The notes beneath the pieces are model-generated. The model searched no databases and was not told where the DNA came from. It was given only the letters and a program-made list of their open reading frames with translations. Positions 22,441 through 32,911 of a stretch of 64,000 bases of DNA are shown one piece after another. The stretch lies in contig JAHRHY010000002.1 of assembly GCA_019671135.1 (NCBI GenBank), positions 496,001 through 560,000 of the forward strand, read 5' to 3'. The position numbers were made by a program, and so were the translations under genes. Positions within the stretch are counted from its first letter, which is position 1. Each line of letters starts with the position of its first letter. This DNA comes from Linnemannia hyalina. Taxonomy: Eukaryota; Mortierellomycota; Mortierellomycetes; Mortierellales; Mortierellaceae.

Positions 22441-23080
22441 ATTGATCGAATTATTGTCTCTCAAGGTGCTGTCCTATTTTCTCATTTTGGGACTTGGCAC
22501 CTTTGCCTGTCTCTCATTCTCTGTTAAGGTCTATGTCTGCCTGCCTTCTTTCTACGTCTGTCTAGAGTTGCCCCATCCTATCCCCATCCCATCCATCTCT
22601 CCTTGCCAATAGCCCTTTCTCTGTGGATCATGGACACTCTTCTGGATGATTTATCGTTCCCTTCTTCACCAAGAGAAACAAGCCCATCCGTATCCCTCCA
22701 ACACCCAACATCCAACATCCACACACACCCCACCCCTTGAATCTATCTCATTCTCTCGTCCACTTCTTTCCGTCTCTCTCTCTCTCCGCGTCCTCTCTTC
22801 TGCATCATATCCCCTGTTTCTATGCATCCCTCTTCCATCCATCCTTCTTCCCATCCCCCCTCTCTCTCCTTCCCCTAGGTCCGCCTGTCTGTCTGTCTTT
22901 CTATCTATCCATCCCTCTCTCTGTTTGGCAGATTGTAACTATTCCTTTTCCGCAATGCTTTTTTACCCTCCTTTTTTCTCCCTCCTAAACAACATGATGT
23001 CCCAACTGCATCTCTCGTCTCTCGTTGTCGCTCATATCATGCATAAGACCAAACAAGATTGCAGAAAAAAAAAGGGATGA
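22441..23080. other. Pyrimidine-rich tract on plus strand
   Basis: The composition bias flips here: C/T-rich on the plus strand from about 22500 to 22990, right after a small palindrome (AATAATTGATCGAATTATT, about 22436-22455). It resembles the leader of a plus-strand transcript, but the 144-residue frame at 22646-23080 is low complexity and I do not call it a gene. Confidence 0.4.
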
Positions 23081-24247
23081 TACAAGTTCAAACGAACAAT
23101 GAGCAAAAGGCATCATCAGCAAAGACAAGACCCGCCAAACCAGCTTGTCCCAGATAGCCCATGAAGCAAGCAGCCGGCAGCAATGGCATAACGAAAGCTC
23201 AATGCCCATAACTGCTCTTATTCTCTCCTTCTCCTTGCTTCCATGTCATCTTTTGCCATTCTGCTCGTATGTTTTGTGTTTGCCCCTCCTACATTTTCTT
23301 TGTCCTACTATACGTCTTCATAAGACTTTGAACGACATGAACTCTTCCTTTTGTTTGTTCATTTACTACTCATGCAAATGCAATGACTAAACCGTCTTTT
23401 CTGTGTCTCTTCTTCTGCACCCCCACCCCCTCTCCTCCATTTTCCTGCAAAAATTAGAGTGTGCATTTTCAAAGCGTATGCGCTCTGCCCTGGTTTCTTC
23501 ATTGCATCAAAACACCATTTCCCACCAAATGACAAGCTATCGTAGCCTCTTTTTTTCATTCTTCAAGTAAACAGCGAGGTTATATAACCTATATTCTGGT
23601 TGCCTTTAGCTCAAACAGTGCTCAATTATTGCTCTCGAGGATGACAGCAACAAAGACCAGAAAAAAGGGCCCGATGAACAGTGAGGTTTAAATTGGGCGC
23701 GTTTGTATGTGTGCCTGTATTTTTGTTTGTATGTATTTGTGTGTATGCAAGATTGGATATGCGCGGGTCCTCGATCATCAACCACAGACCCTCTCTCTCT
23801 GCCTCTGTGTGTGTGTTTGTGTGTATGTGTGTGTGAGTGCGTGTGTGTGTGTGTTCCCTCCTTTTGCTTCCAACTTGTCAAAGAATGGTTGTATCATGCG
23901 GAAAAAAAAAAGTGTCAAATATGTGTGCTCTCAACCAACTCACACTCAACATACACCCTAGCCCCTACTATGGCCAGCTGAAGGAGAAGGTCATTGAACA
24001 CCACGTCCAGCAATGCTAACATGATGCGTACCCTGCCTAGATGTACCTTCCCGTTCCTCCCCTCCCTTCACCCCCTTCACTCTATGATTTTCCCTTACGT
24101 CTCCTCTCCCCTATCTTGTCCCTTGCCTTACTCTCTCCACACGAAAACATTGCTTTGCCGAGAGATCATGCCTCGCCCAAGGTAAAAAAAAATAAGGACA
24201 TCGCCCAATCTTTCCAACTCTAAAACAGAAAGAATGAGTGTTTTGAA

Positions 24248-24279
<32 letters not shown>

Positions 24280-26200
24280 ATGTGTCCAGAAGCCAAAGCT
24301 GTTGGTCAGTTGGGAAAATAACAAACACTCGCCACGAACAATGGGGGTTCTGAGCAATACGACTCACAAGCTACCAGAAGCAAGGGAAAAAAACAAGGGC
24401 TAGGAGATAAATAAACCAGACACGAGATGCTCCTGCCTCGAACAAACGATTACAGGGCCAGTTTGCCTTCTACCCTTGGCGTAATTCAACAAACAAACAA
24501 ATACAAACACACAAATATAAAAACAACAAACAACAGCATGACATACTACACCAGCCGATTGACCCAAAAAAAAAAAAAAAAAAAAAGGGAGGGAGATAGG
24601 GAGGTTTGTTTGTGTATGAGAGCGACAGACAGACAATGAGCGATGGATGGGATGAACATCGCCCATCCACTCAACCATGCTTCAGCTAAGTGCGCATTAT
24701 TTTAGGTCGACCGACCACTGCAATATCGCCCAAACAAACACACGGACGTGCACAACAATACACATCCACCCTGCTTCCTCGACCCACTTTTCTCTTTGGC
24801 TTCAGCCTTTCTCCTTATACCTCCTTTTTGTAATGATCATGGTACGGCTGTTGTTGTTGTTCACTCGACTCGAGGTATTTCTTTTCTTTTTGATCCCATG
24901 TTTTGAAAACACAATAACACAATGCCAAAGAGCTTCTTTGTGTCGTTTTTGTACGAAGACAACAAACATTTCACTTCCTATCTCCATTTTTTCATGCATG
25001 TCGTGTCCGGCAGACGACAGACAGAATGTTGTTAATGCTAATGCTAATGCTAATGCATCGCTATCCACCCAAAACAAAAAAAATGAATGCAATGCCCACA
25101 TTCCTGTCTCGTCTAAACTAGGCGGTATACCAATATGTCAAAGATGCGCATACACCCCGTCGATTATCGAGGGGATAGGGGTGAGGTAGAGGTGGGAAGG
25201 GCTACCCATCGCTCATGTTTTCTGGCGTGTAGAAGAAGGAAAAGAAAAAATTCACTATGGCAGGACGTGAAGGAAGGTCGGGAAGGTCGATGGGTTGTTT
25301 TTCTTTCTTGCCGAGGGATGACTTACCGTAGAATTTTTTATGCTTGGGGTAATATGCGACTTGTCCCAACCGAGTAACAGGGAAGAAAAATAAACCAGAG
25401 AGGAAGGCGAAGGGAAAAAACAGGTAGAAGGGAGTAGAGTTCGAGGGGGTTCAGAAAAGGAAGAGGGAGAAGTAAACAAGGCAGCACACCGTAGATACAC
25501 GAAACAAAGAAGGAAGAAAAAAGGCTGGCGTCTTTGAGATCTGCTTTTGTTGATGTATTGAGTCCAGAAGAAGAAAAAAATATACCGTAGATGGTGTTAT
25601 TGTTGTTGAATGCTGAATGCTGTTTTTTGTTGAGAGCTGTAACGTCGTCAGGAGCTGACAAAGGGGTGTGTCAAGTTGAGAGCGATTTTCTTATTCTGCT
25701 CCTCTGGCCAGAAAAAAAAGGCGCGTTTGAACAAAGATGGGATCGATGACGATGAGGTGCTTATGCTGGCTGCTCTTATGTGTGATGTAGGCGGTGTCTT
25801 GCAGAATGCGGTGTAGCAGGACGGTGATGATGGTGGTGTGTGCAGGTGGTTAGGAAAAGAGGCGAGGAGGTGAAAAAGAGAAAAAGGAGATTTGCACTTT
25901 GGAAAAACTGTTGCTCTTTTTGTTTGTTACGCTGCTTATTGCTTGTTGTTATTCCGATCAAGTCGGGATCGAGAATAACAATAACAATGGTAATGGATTC
26001 TCTAGGCTAGTAAATGAACGCTGGGCTGAAAAGTGGATAGTGCTTTCGAGAATTGAAGTGTAAAAAAAAAAGAAAGCGGAAGAAAGAGAATGAAGGGTGA
26101 AGAAGGGGTTGAGAAGGTAATAATAACGTGGCCGATTCAGAACGCGTGTGGGTGCAACAGTGTTGATGGCAATCACCCATAGCTCCCTGTCGAGACAAGT
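23081..26200. other. Gene-poor low-complexity DNA
   Basis: Contains GT-rich DNA (23700-23860), A26G8 (24246-24279), A21 (24566-24586) and GCTAAT repeats (25031-25056). The longest frame (24677-25189, plus) has no recognisable domain or supporting composition. The plus strand is purine-rich again at about 25380-25520 and 26060-26120. I see no gene or tRNA. Confidence 0.5.
24246..24279. repeat. A26-G8 homopolymer block
   Basis: Twenty-six A followed by eight G, intergenic. Base counts in such runs are assembly-sensitive. Confidence 0.85.
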
Positions 26201-28269
26201 ACCCGGGTGCTTTTATTTTTAATATTCATTTCACAGTTCATAATCATTCCATCGAATCAAGGGCATGGTAAGAGATCAGGCACCTTATGGATAAAAGGCG
26301 GATGTGGCTGATTTGCTTTGAGGTCAGTCGCCGACTCGAAAAAGTGGTTTCATTCACCATTCATTCCTTCCAGTTATTCATTCCCTTCATGGAGTTGGAT
26401 GGGCTTTTCTGTTTTGTCTTTCAATGGCGGTTTACCTGTTTTTTCGTTTTTTTTACGCCCATCCATTTATCCACTCGCCAACTTCTTGATTGTTCCTCTC
26501 TCACTCTCTCTCTCTCTCTCTCTCTCTCGCTTTGCTGAGTATCTATTTCCGCGTGGCGCGGGCCGTTTATTTTTTTTGTTTGTTTGTGCATGTGTCTATT
26601 TTATGTCGTGCTGACAATTGTTGTCTTTTTGTTGTTGGTTGGTTGGATGCTTGTATTTAGGGTCTCGGGCCACGATTGTTCCTCTCGACCTCATGTGGTG
26701 ACCCATTTGTTTGCAGGAGTCAAACTGAAAGGAAGAAAGGAGAGAAACAAAGGGATGGTACGGCAGGGCAAGGCAAAGTGGGTATAACCACCTCATTTGC
26801 TTTTGTTGGTTGAGGAGATGGCCAGGGTTCATTCTTTGGAAGCATTGGTGCATCGTCGCTCAGATTTCTTTTTGTCCACATCTGACCTTTAAAACAGTTT
26901 TTTTTTGCATTGTATCCTTTGACCTCTGTACCCCCTTTTCACCCCCCTCTTACTCCTTTTCTTACGCGAGGTGTTGTTCTTGTGGTTCAGGCAAAGGCCA
27001 AAAAGTCAAGTTAGAAGGCATCAGGCTAAACCTTTTGAAATCTCCATCCATAGCCATAAACCCGTTCAAGGGCAGGTTCGTCTTGAGTGTCACTTTTGGT
27101 GGTTCATACATCTACTTTGTAATAAAAACGTCTTTCTATGCATGGTGCATGCATATATAGTCTTCCTTGCTTGTTTGTTTTGCCCATCCGATGGTCAATG
27201 TGATACCACGGGTAAAATTGCAGAAATCGTACGTACAAGAAGCGCCACTTTTTATTCCTTCATGTGTTCCCTTGCGCCCACTCCTAATGAGTCTTTTCAC
27301 ACACGCACACACACACACAATAAAACACAGCAATATGAAAAAAGTGGGTCAAGGAGATCTGGGAACATCGATATTCTACCTCGTGTGTTTTTTTTACCCA
27401 ATGAACCTACGACTGCAGGGTATATTCTTTACCCATGTTGCGTCTCATCCGTCACCATGCGCAGTAAGGCAAAGCAAACGGACAACGGAAAAAAAAGACC
27501 TGAAAGGTCCGATCTGGACCCATGAGCATTACTCATTCCGTACTTTTTTCTGCTCGCCCCCAATTCTCCATATCGCATTTCCCAATCTCCATTTTTTTCA
27601 GTTTTCTTCCCATGGTCTCTCTCTTCTCTCGATGTGTTTTTTTATGGATTTCGATCAAAGCAATCTGACGAGAGAATGGGGGTAGAAAAACAAACTCTCT
27701 TCCTCACTTTCCCTTTCCATGTCTCAACAACATATCCCATGACGAAGCAAGGTCTTCCTCAAACCAAAACCAGCGATAGTCATAGTAGCAGCAAATCAAT
27801 AGCATCAGCATCGCAGCAGAGAAAACTGCTTACACAGCATCGGTGGAGAAGAGCCCTTTGCGTTTAGGCACTGTTTCATTTAATCCCTTCTCTTTGTCTT
27901 TAATGAATCTGTTGTGTTTCGAAAATGAAATCAATCTATTAAGTCCATCTTTTCCCTTCGTCCTCAAGCGAACGGGGTTTGCTATCTATTGGAAACTGAA
28001 ATTGCAACTGATAATTATGCTGCTGACCCTTTTTGAAATTGCATTTTTCTTTCATCAAACCTTTCTGCAAAGGGAAGGAAGGAACGAGTATGAAGTATGG
28101 AGAATACGAAAATGAAGCGAGGGGCATCATACACTGTGTGAGGACGTGTGTGTGCTATTGAGGAAACATAAAGCAGCCGACATAGAAAAAAACAAAGGAA
28201 TACCTAAATTGATCGGGTTCCCTGTCCATTTAGCCTTTTCCTAAGTCGTAAACGGGTGTACGTTCCCTT
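26201..28269. other. Gene-poor region upstream of nothing recognisable
   Basis: Plus-strand T/C-rich DNA with a CT repeat (26504-26529) and an AC repeat near 27300. Plus frames at 26971-27525 and 27167-27685 have no family resemblance. The right end is the 3' flank of the RRM gene (-). Confidence 0.5.
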
Positions 28270-31200
28270 TTAATGTTTCGCAGGCGAAACTTGAAGAGGC
28301 AGCTTCCAGTCCTTGCCCAGGATGCGACCGTGGTACTCCTCAATGAATCTCTCGGCAACCTTCACGTTCTTCATCCTACAATACAAACAGAAGAAATAGC
28401 ACATAGAGATGTTAGGCTATGAGCATCAAACTGAAACCATGACAATGCGCCGCAAGGCAGAAAGAAGCAAGAACACATACTTAAGAAATGCGACACCTTT
28501 GCCCTGTCCAGTTTTAGGATCCTTTAGGATATTGCATGAGCTGATAACATAGGATCGGAAATGATCCCGAAGCTACGAGATTCTCACCCAAAATATAAAA
28601 AAAAACGAAACAAGAAAGAGTTATCAGTCTAGAGATTCCAACAGAGTATAGACCCAATAGCAGAGCAAGGTTAAAAAAGAAGTACACCGTCGCTGAAAGT
28701 TACCTTGGCCTCCTTGATGTTATCTGGGATGTTTTGCAGGAACAAAGTGTCCGACTTCACTTTACAACGGAGCTTGTTGGTGGCCGACTGAATGGCAACC
28801 TCGGCATGGTACCCAAGTTCTTTCAGACCCTTGATGGCTCGGTCCACACTCTGATTGCTGATGTACATCACAAATCCAAGACCCGTGCAGACTCCGTGGT
28901 GGGTTGTAATGGTTCTGCAAGACATGACAGGACCAAACCTACAAAACAACAAAAGGAATTAATGGGAACCATAGTTAGTCTTGATATCAACCATTATACT
29001 AGCTCTTAATATCATCGAATAAAGCCAACGACGATACTTACTGGACACAGATCTGATAAAGTTTGAACTCATCCATCGTTGGCTCAAGATCCTTCAGATA
29101 CAAGTTGAGTCGGTACTCCTTCTCGTCCAAGGACTTGCTAGTGTTGCCTCGTCGCTTCAGATCCTGACTGGGAGGATTGAAGTAAACCTCGCCATTCTTC
29201 TCGACACGTGGGGGCTGCACGACCACAGGCTTAGGAGGGACCTTGACTATGTCAGAGTAAGAAATGAACTTTGCTGGGCTGGTGGCAGGAGCAGAGGCGG
29301 GCTCGGCAGATTGCAATGGATCGCCAGAGGGAGAAAGAGTGCTTGGACTGTCTGACTCCTGGAACGAGTCGTCAGAGGAATGGTCCTGTGTCCAGGCATT
29401 GCCAGCTGGCAGCGACGTGGTCGAAGACGAAGCTGGGGAGTTCAGAGAGTGCTGCTGGGGCACGCCAAGTTGATAGATGCTCTCAGGCTTGATGGACAGT
29501 CCATTCATGTCGAGTTCCAAGCCTGAATCGTCGCGTATATAGTCGTTCGAATGAGGATGGTAAATCGAGTCTGAGGAGTTGGGCGTATTCCACGAGTATC
29601 TCATGTCGCCTGAGTTGCTATTCAAGTGTGTGAGTGATCTGGCAGAGGGCGTGGTGCCAAAGAACCCGTGCGGGTTGGTCGATGTCATGGCCTGGTTGGG
29701 AGAGTCAAAGGCAATTGTGTCTGCAAGTCGCAGATAGGTTTGGTGCTGCTCGAGATAGTGTTTGTAGAGATGATCGTCAATTTTGGGCTCACTGGGGTAC
29801 ATTTCGCCCAAATCTCCGCGGTGCACGTTGTAGTTCAATTTGCTCAAAGCGGCTAAGGCCTCCTCGGAGTCTCGATGGGACTCAAACGTGACTTTTCCTT
29901 GGCCGCAGCAATCTTCGTTGATGTAGCGAATCTCGACCGAAGTCAGAATCAACGGTCCATAGCTAATGGAGGGAATACATAGACAGAGAAGGTCAAAGAA
30001 AGACAAGCGTCAAGGTCGTCAATAATAACCTTGAGATACAGTTATCTATCGAGCAGGACTGGTTCACTTACGACGCGCATGTCTCAAAGAGTTCCCGATA
30101 TGACAGTCCATCTGGTAAATCATTGAAGTACAGCACCGATTCACGACTAGGTAGGTCCTCCAGCATGAAGTCGCCAATCACAGTGCTGGAGAGTTGAGCG
30201 CCACTCGGATGGATAGATTGGCGCGCTCCGTCGCTGTTCGTAGACATTCGGGGCGCGGCGGCAGTGTTCATATCCCACATATCCTAACAAAACGAAACAA
30301 CGAACAAAAGGATCGGCTATCAGAGTCTTGACCGAGCATATGTCATATTATAGATTCTAGCATCACTTGTCTTAGCGCCATAATCAACACACGCTAGGAT
30401 AATCCTAAGATGTTGTCCTACCATGTAACGATCGACGTCAACGATAGTCCCATAAGTCTTGTTTTCCAGCAAAGATGGGCGTCGTTCGTACTCATTGATG
30501 TTAAAGCTGTCGGCGAGCATTTGCTGATGTGTCCCGATGAATCCTGTATCGAATTCAAAGTCCAAGAAAGAGGTGTTGAATGCATGGCCAAACTGAGAGT
30601 CGCAGCTGGAAGGGGTGTCGACTTTGTCTGCATGCTCAGAATCCCAGGGGGGAGTCAGCATTCGAGGCGTGTTGATCTTCTCAGGAGGATATGCCCCGTT
30701 CGATTCTATTTGTTGGTTACGGTGGTCCGGGGTATGAGGAGGCGAAGCTGGAAGCGGCGAAGGTGGAAGCGGCGAAGGTGGAAGCGGCGAAGGTGGCGAA
30801 GGCGGGTTGAGCTGAACCTTTTTCTGGGCTTTCTTTTTCCTCCGTGGTTTGATAGGGAGGCTGGGAAATGCATCGCTATCGTCCAACTGAAAACCAGGAA
30901 CGACGTCAGCACGAGGGGTAATTACACTCTCAAAAAATAAGAGCGACCACGATGGTCTGCCCTTACCTTGGGTACGGCCTTCTCGACTGCGGCTGGAGGG
31001 TCTTCAGAAGCAACGGGGATATTCTTGATAGAGACTGATTCATGCGCCACGGCAATATAGAGACCCTGGTGGGTCAGCGCTCGTCGTGCCTCGCTACAGC
31101 TAGTTTGATTGTCGAATAGAACGAACCCGCCTCGACATAATCCAGACTCGTTGTCGACGATTGTTTTACAAGCCAGGATATGACCATACCTATTCGGACA

Positions 31201-31749
31201 TTTTTCATGCAGAAATAACGATCAGGCCAGGAAGCATGAACATGGACTGTACATATTGCAAAAAAAAGGACGCAGCAGAAGCAATAGCTAAGAAACAGTG
31301 GCACCTGATGATTTATCAGCCATGCTCTTTTTTATGCCATCGCCAACAATAATAGCAATGATTTCTCGCCAACAATAATAATAAGGAAAAACGTACGGTT
31401 TGAATAGTTCATAGAGACTTCTAGTTGTTGTTGTAGGGGCGAGACCTTTGACGTAGAGGTTGAATCGATAGTCTGGCTGCGTGGTGAGTGGCTTCATAAA
31501 GAATGGACCGCCTTGTGCTGCGCCCAGCCCAAGCTCCTCGCCAACGTTGGGCCCCTGGTGCTGGTGGAGGCTGTTATGGTGGTTCTGAGACTGGTCGTTT
31601 TGTTGCTGCCGGCCTTGTGTCTTGGTTTGGCGCAGGTGGCCTCCGTGCTGGGCTGATGCCGTGGACGGGGCCTGGGCCTGGTGGGTGGTTTCATGACCGT
31701 GCCCCGAGGACTGCTGTTTGTGAGTCGGCGCCGACTGTTTTTTTGTCAT
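28270..31749 (-). CDS. RNA-binding protein with four RRM domains
   Basis: Eight exons: 31749-31397, 31189-30967, 30886-30422, 30283-30072, 29962-29042, 28938-28704, 28572-28481, 28375-28270. All phases close, giving 868 residues. RRM1 is at about 95-175 (FNLYVKGLAP as RNP2, CRGGFVLF as RNP1). RRM2 is at about 393-475 (SVLYFNDLP, GQGKVTF). RRM3 is at about 700-775 (LNLYLKDLEP, GLGFVMYI). RRM4 is at about 788-862 (DTLFLQNIP, GKGVAFLK). Long Ser/Pro/Gln-rich linkers separate them, including a PPSPL repeat and two SLP-type acidic stretches. Introns split each RRM near its middle. It likely regulates mRNA stability, localisation or splicing in nucleus or cytoplasm; a Mei2-like role is possible, but I could not assign an orthologue. 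Its promoter faces that of Aquarius. Confidence 0.88.
30741..30809. repeat. 15-bp coding minisatellite (PPSPL)
   Basis: About four copies of GGCGAAGGTGGAAGC on the plus strand inside exon 3 of the RRM gene, read as repeated PPSPL on the sense strand. Confidence 0.85.
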
Positions 31750-32018
31750 GGTGGATGGTTGTTGTCTTGTCAGGTTGTGAATTGGTGTTTGTGCATGCAG
31801 CTTGTGGATGGAAGTTGTTTTTGTTGGTTGTTTGTGAGTTGGCGAGTGGGAGGGACAAGACAGAAGAGAAGAAAGTGGTGAAAAAGGGCGAAGGGTCTGG
31901 AGTAAGAAGAGGGCTGGCTGGATAACGAAAAAGGCGAAGGGGGTCAAGAGAAGGTTGGATGGGATGGGATGGACTGCTTTTTTAAGCAACACCTAATGGT
32001 GGGTGCACAGGGAAACAA

Positions 32019-32102
32019 TAGCCTCCCTCCTTTATTAAAAATGGATTTCGATGCCGATTTCAAAAAACCGATGCCATTTTTAATAAAGGAGGAGGGAGGC
32101 TA
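32019..32102. repeat. Imperfect inverted repeat / foldback
   Basis: The left arm starting TAGCCTCCCTCC and running through TTTATTAAAAATGG (32019-32044) is repeated inverted at 32074-32102 with one 3-nt insertion. The short spacer includes a second small match (CGATGCC / GGCATCG). It could form a hairpin in the RRM-gene promoter. It may be a miniature foldback element; no flanking target duplication is obvious. Confidence 0.85.
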
Positions 32103-32720
32103 ATAAGCCAAGCCAAGGAAAGAACAACAAAAAAACAGCCAACCAACTCCCGGCTTTTTTCTCTTCTTGTACCATGCTTTATTGCCACGAAGGGAAGAAA
32201 GAACGATTGATAAGAAAAGGGGGGAGAAGAGGAACAAGGCAGCTGTGTGCTCACTTTATGAGCGCCTCCTACCCTCGTGACGACTATAACGAAGAAAGAC
32301 GGATCTTCAGTCCTCCCTTGGCTTCTCAATTGAACAAAGAACATTCCCTCTAGCACCCGATTTCTACATAGTGAACGACTCCGGGGAGTCCTATCTCCCG
32401 CGGAATTTTTCTTGGCGAATACTTAAAGGGGATTTTAGTGGAAGAGGTCCTCTGGCTCGTGCAAACCCTTCAGTTTCCGCAACTCTCATCATCCTTTGGC
32501 GTATCTATCATCTCCACAGGTAATCGTGGTGCTTAAATTGCACGCGACAAGGTATTGGAAACCCCTTGAGCATGAGAAGAACCATATCCAGCTATCGCGC
32601 GCCTTCTACGGTTTCTGAGTTTATTTTCCTCGAATCCCCAGAGTTTAGCATTTCTTGAGTGTAGCACCCACACACCACACAGTCCAGATCGCAGGACAGG
32701 CCCACTGATTGCGTCTGCGG

Positions 32721-32728
32721 TGACGTAA
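32721..32728. promoter_or_regulatory. CRE/ATF-like site TGACGTAA
   Basis: Consensus bZIP (ATF/CREB) octamer about 185 nt upstream of the Aquarius ATG. A sequence match only. Confidence 0.35.
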
Positions 32729-32911
32729 TTTATTCGCCCATTGTTCCTCTTTCAATCAATTTTCTCAATTCCATTTCTCTCCTCAGCATCAGCATCCTCG
32801 TACTTTTCTCTTGTCAGGACCAGGAACTCAATATCGGTCAGGAACGCGGGATCATCCACTCGCCACTCATTCTCAACCTCTCACATCACGTCACATCCTA
32901 CCCCAAGAGAC

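Larger units (their letters stand above)
31750..32911. other. Divergent promoter region RRM gene / Aquarius
   Basis: Both genes start outward from this 1.16-kb interval. It holds a foldback element (32019-32102) and a TGACGTAA site (32721-32728). Nothing coding is seen. Confidence 0.65.

Noticed and set aside
21040..22464. Several 120-220-residue minus-strand frames full of Ser, Leu, Phe and Pro
   Set aside because: Products of C/T-rich leader DNA; three overlapping frames are open at once.
24677..25189. 170-codon frame with hydrophobic stretches
   Set aside because: No domain, no biased codon use, starts in mixed low-complexity DNA and has no convincing leader.
32741..32911. Upstream extension of Aquarius with a mitochondrial-like N-terminus
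   Set aside because: It would begin at a TTG; the first ATG is at 32912 and AQR is nuclear.
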